NCBI GenBank assembly: GCA_963700785.1
Contig: CAVOYZ010000019.1
Span: forward strand, 1-47,291
Direction: 5' to 3'
DNA: 47,291 nt
Source of the DNA: CAXMST01 sp963700785
GTDB taxonomy: Bacteria > Actinomycetota > Thermoleophilia > Solirubrobacterales > 70-9
Shown: positions 15,889-24,430 of the stretch, one piece after another
How positions within the stretch are numbered: the first letter of the stretch is position 1
Layout of the letters: every line of letters starts with the position of its first letter
The notes under the pieces: model-generated
Told to the model about the DNA's origin: nothing
The model's database searches: none
Seen by the model: only the letters and a program-made list of their open reading frames with translations
Made by a program: the position numbers and the translations under genes

Positions 15889-17067
15889 ATCGAGGCTGAT
15901 CGCAACAACGAGCGTCGGCGCGCCCGCCGGGCGGCGCAGCGGGCCCGGATCCATCGCCGCCGCCGCGCGGTCGCCGCCGCCGCCGCGCTCGCGCTCGGCG
16001 GGATCGCGGCGCTCGTCACCCTCGGCGGCGACGAGCGGCCGGCGCCGCCCGAGCCCAGCGCGGTCGAGCGACTCGGGCCGGGCGAGCTCGCGGGCCAGCG
16101 GCTGATCGCCGGCTGGAAGGGCGCGACGCCGCCCGCCGAGCTGCGCCGGCTGATCGCGGCGGGCGGCCTCGCCGGTGTGATCCTGTTCGAGGACAACGTT
16201 CGCTCGCCCCGGCGGGCCCGCCGGGAGATCGAGCGCCTGCAGTCGATCCGGCGGCCCCCCGGGCTCGAGGCGCCGCTGCTGGTGATGGTCGATCAGGAGG
16301 GCGGCGCGGTCCGGCGGCTCCCGGGCCCGCCGATCCCCTCCGCCGCGGAGATGGGTGCCCGGGGGCGCGAGTACGCGATGCGCCGCGGCCGGGCCACCGC
16401 CCGCAGCCTCGCCCAGGTCGGCTTCAACGTCGACCTCGCCCCGGTCCTCGACGTCGCCCGCCCCGGCAGCGCGATCGGGCGCGAGGGGCGTGCCTTCGGC
16501 GGCCGGCCCGACACGGTGATCGACGCCGGCGTCGACGGCTTCGCGCTCGGCCTCGCGACGGGCGGGCCGGTCGCGGCGACGGCGAAGCACTTCCCGGGCC
16601 TGGGGGCGGCCGCGGCGAACACCGACCTCGCCGCGCAGCGGATCACGCTGTCGGCGGATCAGTTGCGACGCAGCGATCAGCGGCCGTTCGCGGCCTTCGC
16701 CGACGCCGGCGGCGAGATCGTGATGCTCAGCCTCGCCACCTACCCGGCGTTCGCCGATCGGCCCGCCGCCTTCTCGAGGCAGGTGGTCGAGGGCGAGCTC
16801 CGCAGCCGGATCGGCTTCGACGGGGTGACGATCACCGACGCGCTCGACGCCGCCGCCGCGACCGGCTTCGGCTCGCGCCCCCGGGTCGCGCTCGCCGCCG
16901 TCGGGGCCGGCGACGACCTCCTGCTCTACCCCGACTGGCGCGCCGCCCGGGCGACCGGCGATCTGCTCAGCGGGAGGCTGCAGTCGGGGCGGCTTCAGCG
17001 CGAGCGGTTCGAGCGCGCGGCCGAGCGGGTGCTCGAGCTGCGGGGGCAGCTCTCCGCCACGGGCTAG
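15889..17067 (+). CDS. Glycoside hydrolase family 3 (NagZ-like) membrane-anchored protein, start codon unclear
   Basis: About 392 residues: an Arg-rich N-terminus, one membrane anchor (AVAAAAALALGGIAALV, about residues 31-47), then a GH3 TIM-barrel. VDQEGGAVRRLPGPP and AATAKHFPG are clear signatures. The nucleophile position is Asp317 in TITDAL. The acid/base dyad of NagZ (Asp-x-His after KHFPGHGDT) is replaced: residues 233-246 read KHFPGLGAAAANTD, giving Asn and Asp. Activity as an N-acetylhexosaminidase is thus doubtful. Between the preceding TAG and GTG 16177 the frame contains no standard start, yet encodes the anchor. The likeliest start is the ATC at 15889; readthrough from the synthase or a sequence error are alternatives. 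Starting at 16177 would delete the first barrel strand. Confidence 0.75.
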   Translation: MEADRNNERRRARRAAQRARIHRRRRAVAAAAALALGGIAALVTLGGDERPAPPEPSAVERLGPGELAGQRLIAGWKGATPPAELRRLIAAGGLAGVILFEDNVRSPRRARREIERLQSIRRPPGLEAPLLVMVDQEGGAVRRLPGPPIPSAAEMGARGREYAMRRGRATARSLAQVGFNVDLAPVLDVARPGSAIGREGRAFGGRPDTVIDAGVDGFALGLATGGPVAATAKHFPGLGAAAANTDLAAQRITLSADQLRRSDQRPFAAFADAGGEIVMLSLATYPAFADRPAAFSRQVVEGELRSRIGFDGVTITDALDAAAATGFGSRPRVALAAVGAGDDLLLYPDWRAARATGDLLSGRLQSGRLQRERFERAAERVLELRGQLSATG

Positions 17068-17079
17068 GATCGCCCGCGG

Positions 17080-18432
17080 ATGACCGCGATCGAGAAGCTG
17101 ACACCCGAGCAGGCCGCGGCGCGGGTCGGGACCCGCGATGAGATCGGCATCCCGCTCGGTCCCGGGCAGCCACCGGGCCTGCTGGCAGCGCTCGGCGAGC
17201 GCGGCGACTGGGAGGAGCTGCGCGTCTACGGCGGGCTGCTGGCGGTCGGCACCGCGCTCTTCAACCACCCCAAGGTCCACTACCTCTCAGGCTTCTTCAG
17301 CCCGATCGAGCGGCTGCTGCGCGACGCCGGCGCCAACATCAGCTTCGCGCCGGCCGACTTCCGCAGCTTCAAACCGCTGCTCGCCGCGCAGGCGCCGCGC
17401 CTGATGGTGACCGCCGCCGCGCCGCCGGACGCCGACGGCCACTGCTCGCTGTCGCTGCACGCCGGCGCCTCGGTCGCCGAGCTGCACGCCGCCGGGGCCG
17501 ATCCCGAGCGGCTGCTCGTGGTCGAGACCTCGCCGCGGTTCCCGCGGACCTCGGGACTGCCTCCCGAGCATCCGCACCGGCTCCACCTCGACGAGATCGA
17601 CTGGCTGATCGAGAGCGACGCCGGCCCCCTGCCCCTCCCCGACCCCGAGCCGACCGACGTCGACCGGGCGATCGCCGCCAACGCGGCCGCGTTCATCGCC
17701 GACGGTGCGACGCTGCAGACCGGGATCGGCGCCGTGCCCTCGACGATCGCCGGGCTCCTCGCCGAGGGAGAGGGCGGCGACTACGGCGTCCACTCGGAGA
17801 TGTTCACGACCGGCCTGATGCGACTCCACCGGGCCGGCAAGGTGACCAACGACAAGGGCCAGTTCGACGGCGTCTCGATCTCGACCTTCGCCGCCGGCAG
17901 CGAGGACCTCTACGGCTGGCTCGACGGCAACCCGGAGGTCGCCTTCCTGCCGGTAGAGATCGTCAACTCGCCCGCATCGATCCGGGCAAACCGGAGGATG
18001 GTGACGATCAACGCCGCGATCGCGGTCGACGTCCACGGCCAGATCGTCGCCGATACGGTCGGCGGTCGCCAGTACTCGGGGATCGGCGGTCACGAGGACT
18101 TCGTCACCGGGCCCTCCCTCGACCTCGACGACCGGGCGCTGATCTGCCTGCCCTCGACCGCGCCGGTCGACGGCGAGCTCCGCTCGCGGATCGTCCCCTG
18201 GTTCGAGGCCGGGACGGTGGTCACCACCCCCCGTCACCAGGTCGACGTGATCGTCACCGAGTACGGGGCCGCCGAGCTCCAGGGCAAGACGATCCACCAG
18301 CGCGGGATCGAGCTCGCCGCCATCGCCCACCCCGACTTCCGCGACGAGCTGCTCGAGGCCGCCGAACGGGCCTCGCACGGCAACTCGCCGCTGCCGAGCC
18401 CAGCCAACGAGCGAGAGGACGAACAGCAGTGA
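17080..18432 (+). CDS. Acetyl-CoA hydrolase/transferase family CoA-transferase
   Basis: A 450-residue family I CoA-transferase of the acetyl-CoA hydrolase/4-hydroxybutyrate CoA-transferase group. It moves CoA between acyl groups through a glutamyl-CoA intermediate. The catalytic glutamate is in YGVHSEMFTTGL (about residue 240), and the glycine-rich CoA site GRQYSGIGGHEDFV lies near residue 330. ATLQTGIGAVPSTIAG is another family block. ATG 17080 lies nine bases after TAGGAT (17065-17070), whose first bases are the stop of the GH3 gene. It overlaps the DUF1330 gene by four bases (GTGA). The acyl substrate is unknown. Confidence 0.9.
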   Translation: MTAIEKLTPEQAAARVGTRDEIGIPLGPGQPPGLLAALGERGDWEELRVYGGLLAVGTALFNHPKVHYLSGFFSPIERLLRDAGANISFAPADFRSFKPLLAAQAPRLMVTAAAPPDADGHCSLSLHAGASVAELHAAGADPERLLVVETSPRFPRTSGLPPEHPHRLHLDEIDWLIESDAGPLPLPDPEPTDVDRAIAANAAAFIADGATLQTGIGAVPSTIAGLLAEGEGGDYGVHSEMFTTGLMRLHRAGKVTNDKGQFDGVSISTFAAGSEDLYGWLDGNPEVAFLPVEIVNSPASIRANRRMVTINAAIAVDVHGQIVADTVGGRQYSGIGGHEDFVTGPSLDLDDRALICLPSTAPVDGELRSRIVPWFEAGTVVTTPRHQVDVIVTEYGAAELQGKTIHQRGIELAAIAHPDFRDELLEAAERASHGNSPLPSPANEREDEQQ

Positions 18433-18860
18433 GCAACATCGACCCGACCCGCGAGCAGATCGAGGCCCTGGCGGCCGGCGACATGGAGGCGCCGATCACG
18501 ATGATCAACCTGCTGCGCTTTCGCGAGCAGGCCGACTATCCGGATGGCTTCGCGGCCGAGCCGTGCAGCGGCGAGCAGGCCTACGGGCGCTACGCCGAGG
18601 GCGCCCTCGCAGCGGTCGCCAGGGTCGGGGGACGCCCGATCTGGGGCGCCGACGCCCACCAGGTCGTGATCGGTCCCGAGGCCGAGCGCTGGGACCAGGC
18701 CTTCCTCGTCCACTACCCGAGCCGGGCGAAGTTCCTCGAGATGGTCGCCGAACCCGACTACCAGGCGATCGTCCCGCACCGCACCGCGGCGCTCGAGGAC
18801 TCGCGGCTGATCCTCTGCGACGCCCCCGAGCAGGCGCCGGAGATGTTCGGCGCCGGCTGA
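18429..18860 (+). CDS. DUF1330 domain protein
   Basis: A 143-residue protein of the DUF1330 family with a dimeric alpha+beta barrel fold. The family pattern is clear: PITMINLLRFREQADYP (strand 1), the middle stretch AYGRYAEGALAAVARVGGRPIWGA, VVIGPEAERWDQAFLVHYPSRAKFLEMV and YQAIVPHRTAALEDSRLI. No function is established for the family. GTG 18429 overlaps the CoA-transferase stop, so the two are translated together and may share a catabolic task. Confidence 0.85.
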   Translation: MSNIDPTREQIEALAAGDMEAPITMINLLRFREQADYPDGFAAEPCSGEQAYGRYAEGALAAVARVGGRPIWGADAHQVVIGPEAERWDQAFLVHYPSRAKFLEMVAEPDYQAIVPHRTAALEDSRLILCDAPEQAPEMFGAG

Positions 18861-18866
18861 GCCGCC

Positions 18867-19781
18867 TCAGTCGCGCTCGACGCTGCCGGCGGGCTCGGCG
18901 GCCTGCCCGTCGAGGTGGTCGATCTCGGCGGTGCGGGCGCTGACCGAGCGGCCCAGCGCCGCGACCTCGCCGTCCATCTTCGGGACGATCTCCGTCGCGT
19001 CGCGGGTCAGCAGGGCCTCGCCTGCACGGCTCGCCAGCAGGTTGCGGATCCAGAACAGCAGCCGGGCGCTCTTCGGGATGAAGATCCGGTCCCGGCGTGC
19101 CTCGGCGCCGTCGACGATCAGCTTCGCGCAGCGGGCGACCGGGGTCGTCGCCTTCGCCGGCCAGGGCAGCCGCGAGCGCATGTCGCGGAAGGCCTCGAGA
19201 TCGTGCTCGGCCTCGCGGACCATCGCCGTGTCGATCCAGGACGGGTGGATGCTGGTCGCGCAGACGCCACGCCAGCCGACCTCGGCCCGCAGCGCCCGGG
19301 TGAACAGCTCGACCCCGGCCTTCGAGGCGTTGTAGGAGGCGGCGCCGGGCAGCGGCGCGTAGGAGGCGATCGAGGCGAGGATCCCGATCCAGCCGCGTCG
19401 CGCCAGCACGTGCGGCAGAGTCGCGTGGACCGTGCGGAAGACGCCGTTGATGTTGATGTCGATCGTCCGGAAGAACGCCTCGGGGTCGGTGGTCTCGATG
19501 CTGCCGTAGGCGGCGATCCCGGCGTTGGCGAGGACCATGTCGATCCCACCGAGCTCGGCGACGGTCGTCTCGACCGCGGCCCGGACCGCATCGCTATCGG
19601 TGACGTCGACCTCGAGGTGGATGTGGCCCGGGCCGAGCTCCGCCGCCCGCGCCTCGAGCTGATCGGGCTCGAGCCCCGTCAGCGCGATCCGCGCCCCCCG
19701 GGCCGCGGCCTCCGCCGCGACCGCGGCGCCGATGCCGCGAGCGCCGCCGGTGATCAAGAAGACCTTCCCCTCGAGACTCAT
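18867..19781 (-). CDS. Short-chain dehydrogenase/reductase (SDR)
   Basis: A 304-residue classical SDR. Cofactor motif TGGARGIG (about residues 11-18), NAG in LANAGIAAYG, catalytic Ser in LASIASYAPLP and Tyr-x3-Lys in YNASKAG (about residue 155). The extended C-terminus with FWIRNLLASRAGE is common in membrane-associated SDRs such as SDR-7C-like enzymes. The TAGGAT at 19789-19794 ends seven bases before its ATG, inside the end of the upstream monooxygenase gene, so it probably has its own promoter as well as readthrough. The substrate is not predictable; the monooxygenase neighbour suggests alcohol to ketone oxidation before oxygen insertion. Confidence 0.88.
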   Translation of the reverse strand: MSLEGKVFLITGGARGIGAAVAAEAAARGARIALTGLEPDQLEARAAELGPGHIHLEVDVTDSDAVRAAVETTVAELGGIDMVLANAGIAAYGSIETTDPEAFFRTIDININGVFRTVHATLPHVLARRGWIGILASIASYAPLPGAASYNASKAGVELFTRALRAEVGWRGVCATSIHPSWIDTAMVREAEHDLEAFRDMRSRLPWPAKATTPVARCAKLIVDGAEARRDRIFIPKSARLLFWIRNLLASRAGEALLTRDATEIVPKMDGEVAALGRSVSARTAEIDHLDGQAAEPAGSVERD

Positions 19782-19788
19782 CTCGCTG

Positions 19789-19794
19789 ATCCTA
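19789..19794 (-). promoter_or_regulatory. -10 box of a probable leaderless promoter
   Basis: TAGGAT on the minus strand ends seven bases before the ATG at 19781 of the SDR gene and overlaps the stop region of the monooxygenase gene. Confidence 0.45.
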
Positions 19795-21329
19795 CGCCGG
19801 TTCGGCCGGCAGCGGCTGCGCCGCGTAGGCGGCGAGGTCGAAGCGCGCCAGCTCGAGCCGGAAGCGGATCGTCGACATCGGCCACAGCGCGTGCACCCTG
19901 CCCTGCTCGTTCATGTACCAGGAGCTGCAGCCGGAGAGCCAGACGGTGTCGGCGAACTTCGCGTGGATCCGCTCGTTGAAGCGGCGCTGGGCCTCCGGCC
20001 TGACCTCGACCGAGGCCAGCCGGCGCTCGCGCATCTGCCGCAGCGCGTCGAGCACGTAGTTGATCTGCGACTCGATCATGAACACCATCGAGTTGTGGCC
20101 GAGGCCGACGTTCGGGCCGACCAGCTGGAACAGGTTCGGGTAGCCGCAGACCGCGGTCCCCTTGTAGCCCTCCGGGGCGCCCTGCCAGACATCCGCCAGC
20201 AGCTTGCCCTCGCGGCCTGTGATCAGCCGGCCCAGCGGCCAGTCGATCACCTCGAAGCCGGTCCCGAAGATGATCGTGTCGAGCTCGCGCTCGGCCCCGT
20301 CGGCGGTGACGATCGAACCGGCGCGGACCTCGGTGATCGGCTCGGTGACGAGCTCGGCGTTGTCGGCCTGCAGCGCCGGGTAGTAGGTCGAGGAGCCGAG
20401 GATCCGCTTGCAGCCCATCGTGTAGTCGGGGGTCAGGCGCTCGCGCAGCTCGGGGTCCGGGACCTGCCGCTGCAGGTGGCCGAGGGCGATCTTCTCGAGC
20501 CAGGGAAAGGTCCTTGGCTCGACGAAGAACGGGAAGCCTCGCGACTCGAGCAGCCAGTAGTGCAGACCGCGCTGGATCCGCTGGATCAGCGGGAAGCGCC
20601 GGTTGATCCGCTTCTCGATCTCGCTCACCCTGCGGTCGTGGCGCGGCATGATCCAGGGCGCGGTCCGCTGGAAGACGCTGAGGCGCCCGACCAGTGGCTG
20701 GATCTCGGGCACGACCTGAACGCCGGAGGCGCCGGTTCCGACGACCGCGACCCGCTCGCCGCTGAGCTCGTGGGTGGAGTCCCAGGCGGCGGTGTGGAAG
20801 ACCGCGCCCTCGAAGCTCTCGAGCCCGGGAAGATCGGGGATCGAGGGCTCGGTCAGCGGCCCGGTGCCGGTGATCAGCACCCGGCAGGAGATCTGTCCCC
20901 GGTTGGTCTCGACCAGCCAGCGGCCGGCGCCCTCGTCCCAGCGGGCGTGCCGGAGCTCGTGGCCAAGCCGCAGGTAGGGCCGCACCCCGTGGCGGTCGAC
21001 CGTCGCCCGCATGTGGTCCCAGATCTCCTCCTGTCGCGGATAGACCGTCGACCAGTCCGGATTCGGGGCGAACGAGAGCGAGTAGACCCGGGACGGGATG
21101 TCGCAGGCGCAGCCCGGATAGGTGTTCTCGCGCCAGGTGCCGCCGACGTCCTCGGCCCGCTCGATCACGAGGAAGTCGGTGAACCCCTCGCCGAGCATCC
21201 GGATCGCCATCCCGATCCCGCTGAACCCGGCGCCGACGATCAGCACGTCCGGGGAGGCGACCGGCGCGCGAGCCCCCCGGTCTCCCCCGCGTCCTCGGTC
21301 GTAGTCGCCTCGGTCTCAGCCGTGCCCAT
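19792..21329 (-). CDS. Flavin-dependent Baeyer-Villiger-type monooxygenase (frame broken near start)
   Basis: About 512 residues after repair. It uses FAD and NADPH to insert oxygen into ketones or hydroxylate substrates. The FAD site is VLIVGAGFSGIG, the BVMO fingerprint FEGAVFHTAAW (FxGxxxHxxxW) is present, and the NADPH site is VVGTGASGVQ. The main frame opens at GTG 21246, just at the first strand, which is too late. A proper start, ATG 21329, lies in another frame seven bases after TACCGT. The two frames join if the C run at 21273-21278 (six bases) had seven, giving an acidic N-terminus followed by RAPVASPDVLIVGAG. It lies 38 bases after the sigma-factor gene and ten bases before the SDR. 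Confidence 0.88.
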
Positions 21330-21367
21330 CGACCGGACGGTAGGCGATCCCGCGGCCGGCGGCCCGG

Positions 21368-22837
21368 CTAGGGGCCGAACTCGCGGGCGACGTCGCTCCC
21401 GGAGGCGGCCCCGCCCGAGCCGGAGCCGCCGCCCGAGGCGGCCGAGGCGCTCGCCGGCGCAGCGCTGCCGGAGCCGCTGCCCGCCGCGGCCGCGGCGGGC
21501 AGCCCGAACTCCTGCTGCTCGGCCGGTGCGGTCGGCGCCGGCGAGCCGGCCGGGGCTCCCTCGGGCGCGGTCCGCCGGCGCTTCTCGCGGGTCGGGCCTT
21601 GATCCCGATTCCCCGCCCCGCCGTCCTCGCCGGTCGCCGGAACGGTCGCCACCGGGGCGGCGGAGCTGGTGATCTCGACGGCATCGGCGGGAGGGTTGGG
21701 GATCGGCAGCGGGCTCGCCAAAGCAGCCGGCGCGGGTCGGGCGGCGGCCGGCCGGCCGCCGCCGGTCTCGGGTCCGATCGTCGGCAGGACCCCGGCCGCG
21801 ACGCAGGCCGTGGCCGCGACTCCGGCTCCGAGGCAGGCGAGCGCCGCCTTGCCGGCCGCGCCGAGCCCCGCGAGCTTGGCGAGCACGCCGGCCCCGGCGG
21901 CGCCGGCGCCCCGCGCTCCACCGCTGGAGCCCACGGCGAGCGCCGCCTCGCCGACACCGCGGTCGGCGGTCGCCTGGGCGGCGTCGCGTCCCCGGTCGAG
22001 CAGTCCGAACAGGCGCTCGGAGACCGCCAGCTGCCGCTCCCCCGCGCCGGCTGCCAGCGCGCTCCAGGCGATCGCCCCGCCAAGCTCGTGCAGATGGCCC
22101 TGAAGCCTGGCGACCAGCTCGCCGCACTGCCGGCAGTGCTCGATGTGCTGCCGCGCCTGGCGCTCCGCTTCGTCGCTCCCGACGCCGGCGACGTAGTCGC
22201 GGATGATCGGCTCGCGGGAGCGACACCAGGCGCCGCTCTCGACCTGTCGCAGCCGCTCGATCACCTCCCCGATCCCGCGGGTGATCTCCTTCCGGTAGGC
22301 CCGCGGTGAGAGGTTGCTGACCAGCGAGCAGATCTCCGCCGGCTCGAGTCCCCAGCCGTAGCGAAGCAGGATCACCGCCCGGCGCCGGGCCGGCAGGCTG
22401 CTGAGCACGTCGCGGATCACCGATCCCGCCTCGGCGCCGACGGCGCGCTCCTCAGGCGAGGGCTGATGGGCGTCGGAGACGGTCTGCGCGTGTGCCTCGC
22501 GCAGCTCGCTGGTCGGCTTGCGCGAGCGCCTTCGCATCTCCTTGCTCGCATGGTTGGCGACCGCGGTCAGCAGGTAGGAGCGCAGCTCGTCGTCGTCGAG
22601 CCTGCGCTCGCGCCCGCGCAGCGCCGCCAGCGTCGAGGCCCAGGCGTTGCCGTAGACGTCCTCGACCTCCTCACTGGACAGCGCCCCGCCGTAGGCGCGG
22701 GCCACCATCACCCGGGCCGGCTTGCGCAAGTCCTCGAACAGGACCGAGCAGCGCTCCTCCCAGCTTGCCCCACGCGGGGCCCGCCTGAACCCGCTCGGGC
22801 GCCGCTCGGCCGCCCTTCTCGCGCGCATGCCGCTCAC
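21368..22837 (-). CDS. ECF-like sigma factor fused to zinc-finger anti-sigma-like domain, membrane anchor and Gly/Ser-rich tail
   Basis: A 489-residue composite protein. Residues 1-110 resemble sigma region 2 (EEVEDVYGNAWASTLAAL). Residues 125-200 are region 4 (LPARRRAVILLRYGWGLEPAEIC). Then comes HIEHCRQC (HxxxCxxC, near residue 233), the core of zinc-binding anti-sigma domains. A hydrophobic segment (AALACLGAGVAATACVAAGVL, about residue 330) could anchor it, followed by a low-complexity Pro/Ala/Gly/Ser tail outside. So sigma and its brake sit in one chain. The start ATG has an excellent ribosome site (AGGAGGTGA). The monooxygenase and SDR lie downstream in the same direction and are possible targets. 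Tethering and release are inferred. Confidence 0.82.
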   Translation of the reverse strand: MSGMRARRAAERRPSGFRRAPRGASWEERCSVLFEDLRKPARVMVARAYGGALSSEEVEDVYGNAWASTLAALRGRERRLDDDELRSYLLTAVANHASKEMRRRSRKPTSELREAHAQTVSDAHQPSPEERAVGAEAGSVIRDVLSSLPARRRAVILLRYGWGLEPAEICSLVSNLSPRAYRKEITRGIGEVIERLRQVESGAWCRSREPIIRDYVAGVGSDEAERQARQHIEHCRQCGELVARLQGHLHELGGAIAWSALAAGAGERQLAVSERLFGLLDRGRDAAQATADRGVGEAALAVGSSGGARGAGAAGAGVLAKLAGLGAAGKAALACLGAGVAATACVAAGVLPTIGPETGGGRPAAARPAPAALASPLPIPNPPADAVEITSSAAPVATVPATGEDGGAGNRDQGPTREKRRRTAPEGAPAGSPAPTAPAEQQEFGLPAAAAAGSGSGSAAPASASAASGGGSGSGGAASGSDVAREFGP

Positions 22838-22958
22838 CTCCTGGCCACAACCCCACCGGAGAGCTGGGCGCCCCCGGCCCGCCCGACCGTATTCGGGCGC
22901 GGGCCGCCGCGCCGCTCAGATCACCGCAAATAGCGGCAATCGGCGGCGTGAATAGACG

Positions 22959-23537
22959 TCAGTTGCGCCGGCGCACGCCCTCGCGGATCGCCCGGCCGCG
23001 GCGCCGGACCACGCGCCGCGCGCGGTGCAGCCCGATCTCCCGCTGGTTCAGCTCGATCGCGATCGCCAGCTCGGCGCTGGCGACCAGCAGGTAGATCATC
23101 GTCACCGCGAACGAGCCGAAGAACCAGGCCCAGTCCAGCAGCAGGCTGTCGACAAGGGTCGCTGCCGCGAAGGCGATACCGACGGCGGCGATGTGGAGAC
23201 CGGCCGCGAAGATCGGATTCCTGGAGTCCGGGTGGATCGGCGGAGCCACCAGGTCGGAATCGGCTCCGGGCAGCCGCTGGCTGATCGTGGTCAGCACGCC
23301 GAAGGCGAGCGTCGCGCCGGCGACGAATGCGAACGCCTGCCAGCCGTTGGGGATCCCGCGGAGGCTGATCAGGTAGGCGCCCGAGGCCCAGATCGTCACC
23401 GTGTAGCCATAGGGAATCACGGCCGAGCGCAGCGTCTTGTCGAGCGTTCCCTCGTAGCGGGCGGCGGCGCCGCGAAGCACGCTGGCATCGGTCGGCTTCG
23501 GCGCCCTCCCCGATGTCTCGCCCGACCCGTGCTCCAC
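22959..23537 (-). CDS. Hypothetical four-helix membrane protein
   Basis: A 192-residue membrane protein I do not recognise. About 40 soluble residues lead into four hydrophobic helices (around residues 43-60, 66-86, 110-132 and 136-160), and it ends in a strongly basic tail (RRVVRRRGRAIREGVRRR) that should lie in the cytoplasm. No catalytic motif is visible. GTG 23537 lies eight bases after TAGACT (23546-23551), consistent with a leaderless mRNA. It is divergent from the metallo-beta-lactamase gene, 47 bases away. Confidence 0.72.
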   Translation of the reverse strand: MEHGSGETSGRAPKPTDASVLRGAAARYEGTLDKTLRSAVIPYGYTVTIWASGAYLISLRGIPNGWQAFAFVAGATLAFGVLTTISQRLPGADSDLVAPPIHPDSRNPIFAAGLHIAAVGIAFAAATLVDSLLLDWAWFFGSFAVTMIYLLVASAELAIAIELNQREIGLHRARRVVRRRGRAIREGVRRRN

Positions 23538-23572
23538 CGTCCGCGAGTCTAGACCGGCGAAGCAATCGGCAC

Positions 23573-23578
23573 TAGGAT
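23573..23578 (+). promoter_or_regulatory. -10 box of a probable leaderless promoter
   Basis: TAGGAT ends six bases before ATG 23585. Confidence 0.5.
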
Positions 23579-23584
23579 CGAGGC

Positions 23585-24409
23585 ATGGCGAAGATCCACC
23601 ACCTGAATTGCGCGACGATGTGCCCCTACAACGCCAAGCTGATGGCGGGCGAGGGGAGCTGGACCGAGCCCGCGCACCTGATCGCTCACGTGCTGGCGAT
23701 CGAGAGCAGCGACGGCCTGGTGCTGGTCGACACCGGGCTCGGCAGCGCCGACGTCGCCAACCCCCGCCGCACCGGCGCCGCCTTCCGCCACATCGTCCGG
23801 CCCAAGTACCTGATTGCGGAGACGGCGATCGAGCAGCTGCGGGAGCTCGGCTTCGCCCCCGCCGACGTCCGCCACGTCGTCCTCACCCACCTCGACGTCG
23901 ATCACGCCGGCGGGCTCGGCGACTTCCCCGACGCCGACGTACACGTCTTCCGGACCGAGATGGACGCGGCGCTGAACCCGAAGGTCCGCGAGCGGACCCG
24001 CTACATACAGGCCCAGTGGGCGCACGGACCGAAGTGGGTCCCCTACGAGACCGAGGGGGACCAGTGGTTCGGGTTCGACTCGGTCCGCGCGATCGAGGGC
24101 CCCGACGTCGAGGTCGCGATCGTGCCGCTGACCGGGCACTCCCGCGGGCACTCCGCGATCGCGGTCCGCGACGGCGACGGCTGGCTCTTGCACTGCGGCG
24201 ACGGCTACTTCGACCGCCGCGAGATGCAGACCCCGCCCGCCGGGCCGCTCGGCCTGCGGATCTTCCAAGGGTTCGTCGAGATCGACCGCAAGAGCCGGCT
24301 CCACAACCAGGGGCGACTGCGGGAGCTGGCCGCCGCGCACGGCGACGAGGTGCGGATCTTCTGCGCCCACGACCGGGTCGAGTTCGAGCGGCTCGCCGGG
24401 GAGCAATAG
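23585..24409 (+). CDS. Metallo-beta-lactamase-fold hydrolase (lactonase-like)
   Basis: A 274-residue zinc hydrolase. The metal site is LTHLDVDHAGGL (HxxxDH type, HLDVDH near residues 102-107), with further ligands in TGHSRGHS (about residue 181) and the aspartate of HCGDGYF. The N-terminus HHLNCATMCPY and the DTGLGSADV loop are typical of proteins annotated as N-acyl homoserine lactonase-like. The exact substrate (lactone, ester or thioester) cannot be told from the sequence. The hydrolase-cyclase fusion follows 21 bases downstream on the same strand, so they may be co-transcribed. Confidence 0.85.
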   Translation: MAKIHHLNCATMCPYNAKLMAGEGSWTEPAHLIAHVLAIESSDGLVLVDTGLGSADVANPRRTGAAFRHIVRPKYLIAETAIEQLRELGFAPADVRHVVLTHLDVDHAGGLGDFPDADVHVFRTEMDAALNPKVRERTRYIQAQWAHGPKWVPYETEGDQWFGFDSVRAIEGPDVEVAIVPLTGHSRGHSAIAVRDGDGWLLHCGDGYFDRREMQTPPAGPLGLRIFQGFVEIDRKSRLHNQGRLRELAAAHGDEVRIFCAHDRVEFERLAGEQ

Positions 24410-24430
24410 GCGGGCCGGCCCGCTCGCCCC

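Noticed and set aside
16177..17067. GTG 16177 as start of the GH3-like protein.
   Set aside because: It lies inside the first barrel strand (GGLAGVILFEDN), and the upstream in-frame sequence encodes a clear membrane anchor.
14437..17280. A 947-codon open frame on the minus strand opposite the synthase and GH3-like genes.
   Set aside because: Its Arg/Gly/Leu-rich, low-complexity translation is the usual shadow of GC-rich genes; the plus-strand genes have clear family motifs.
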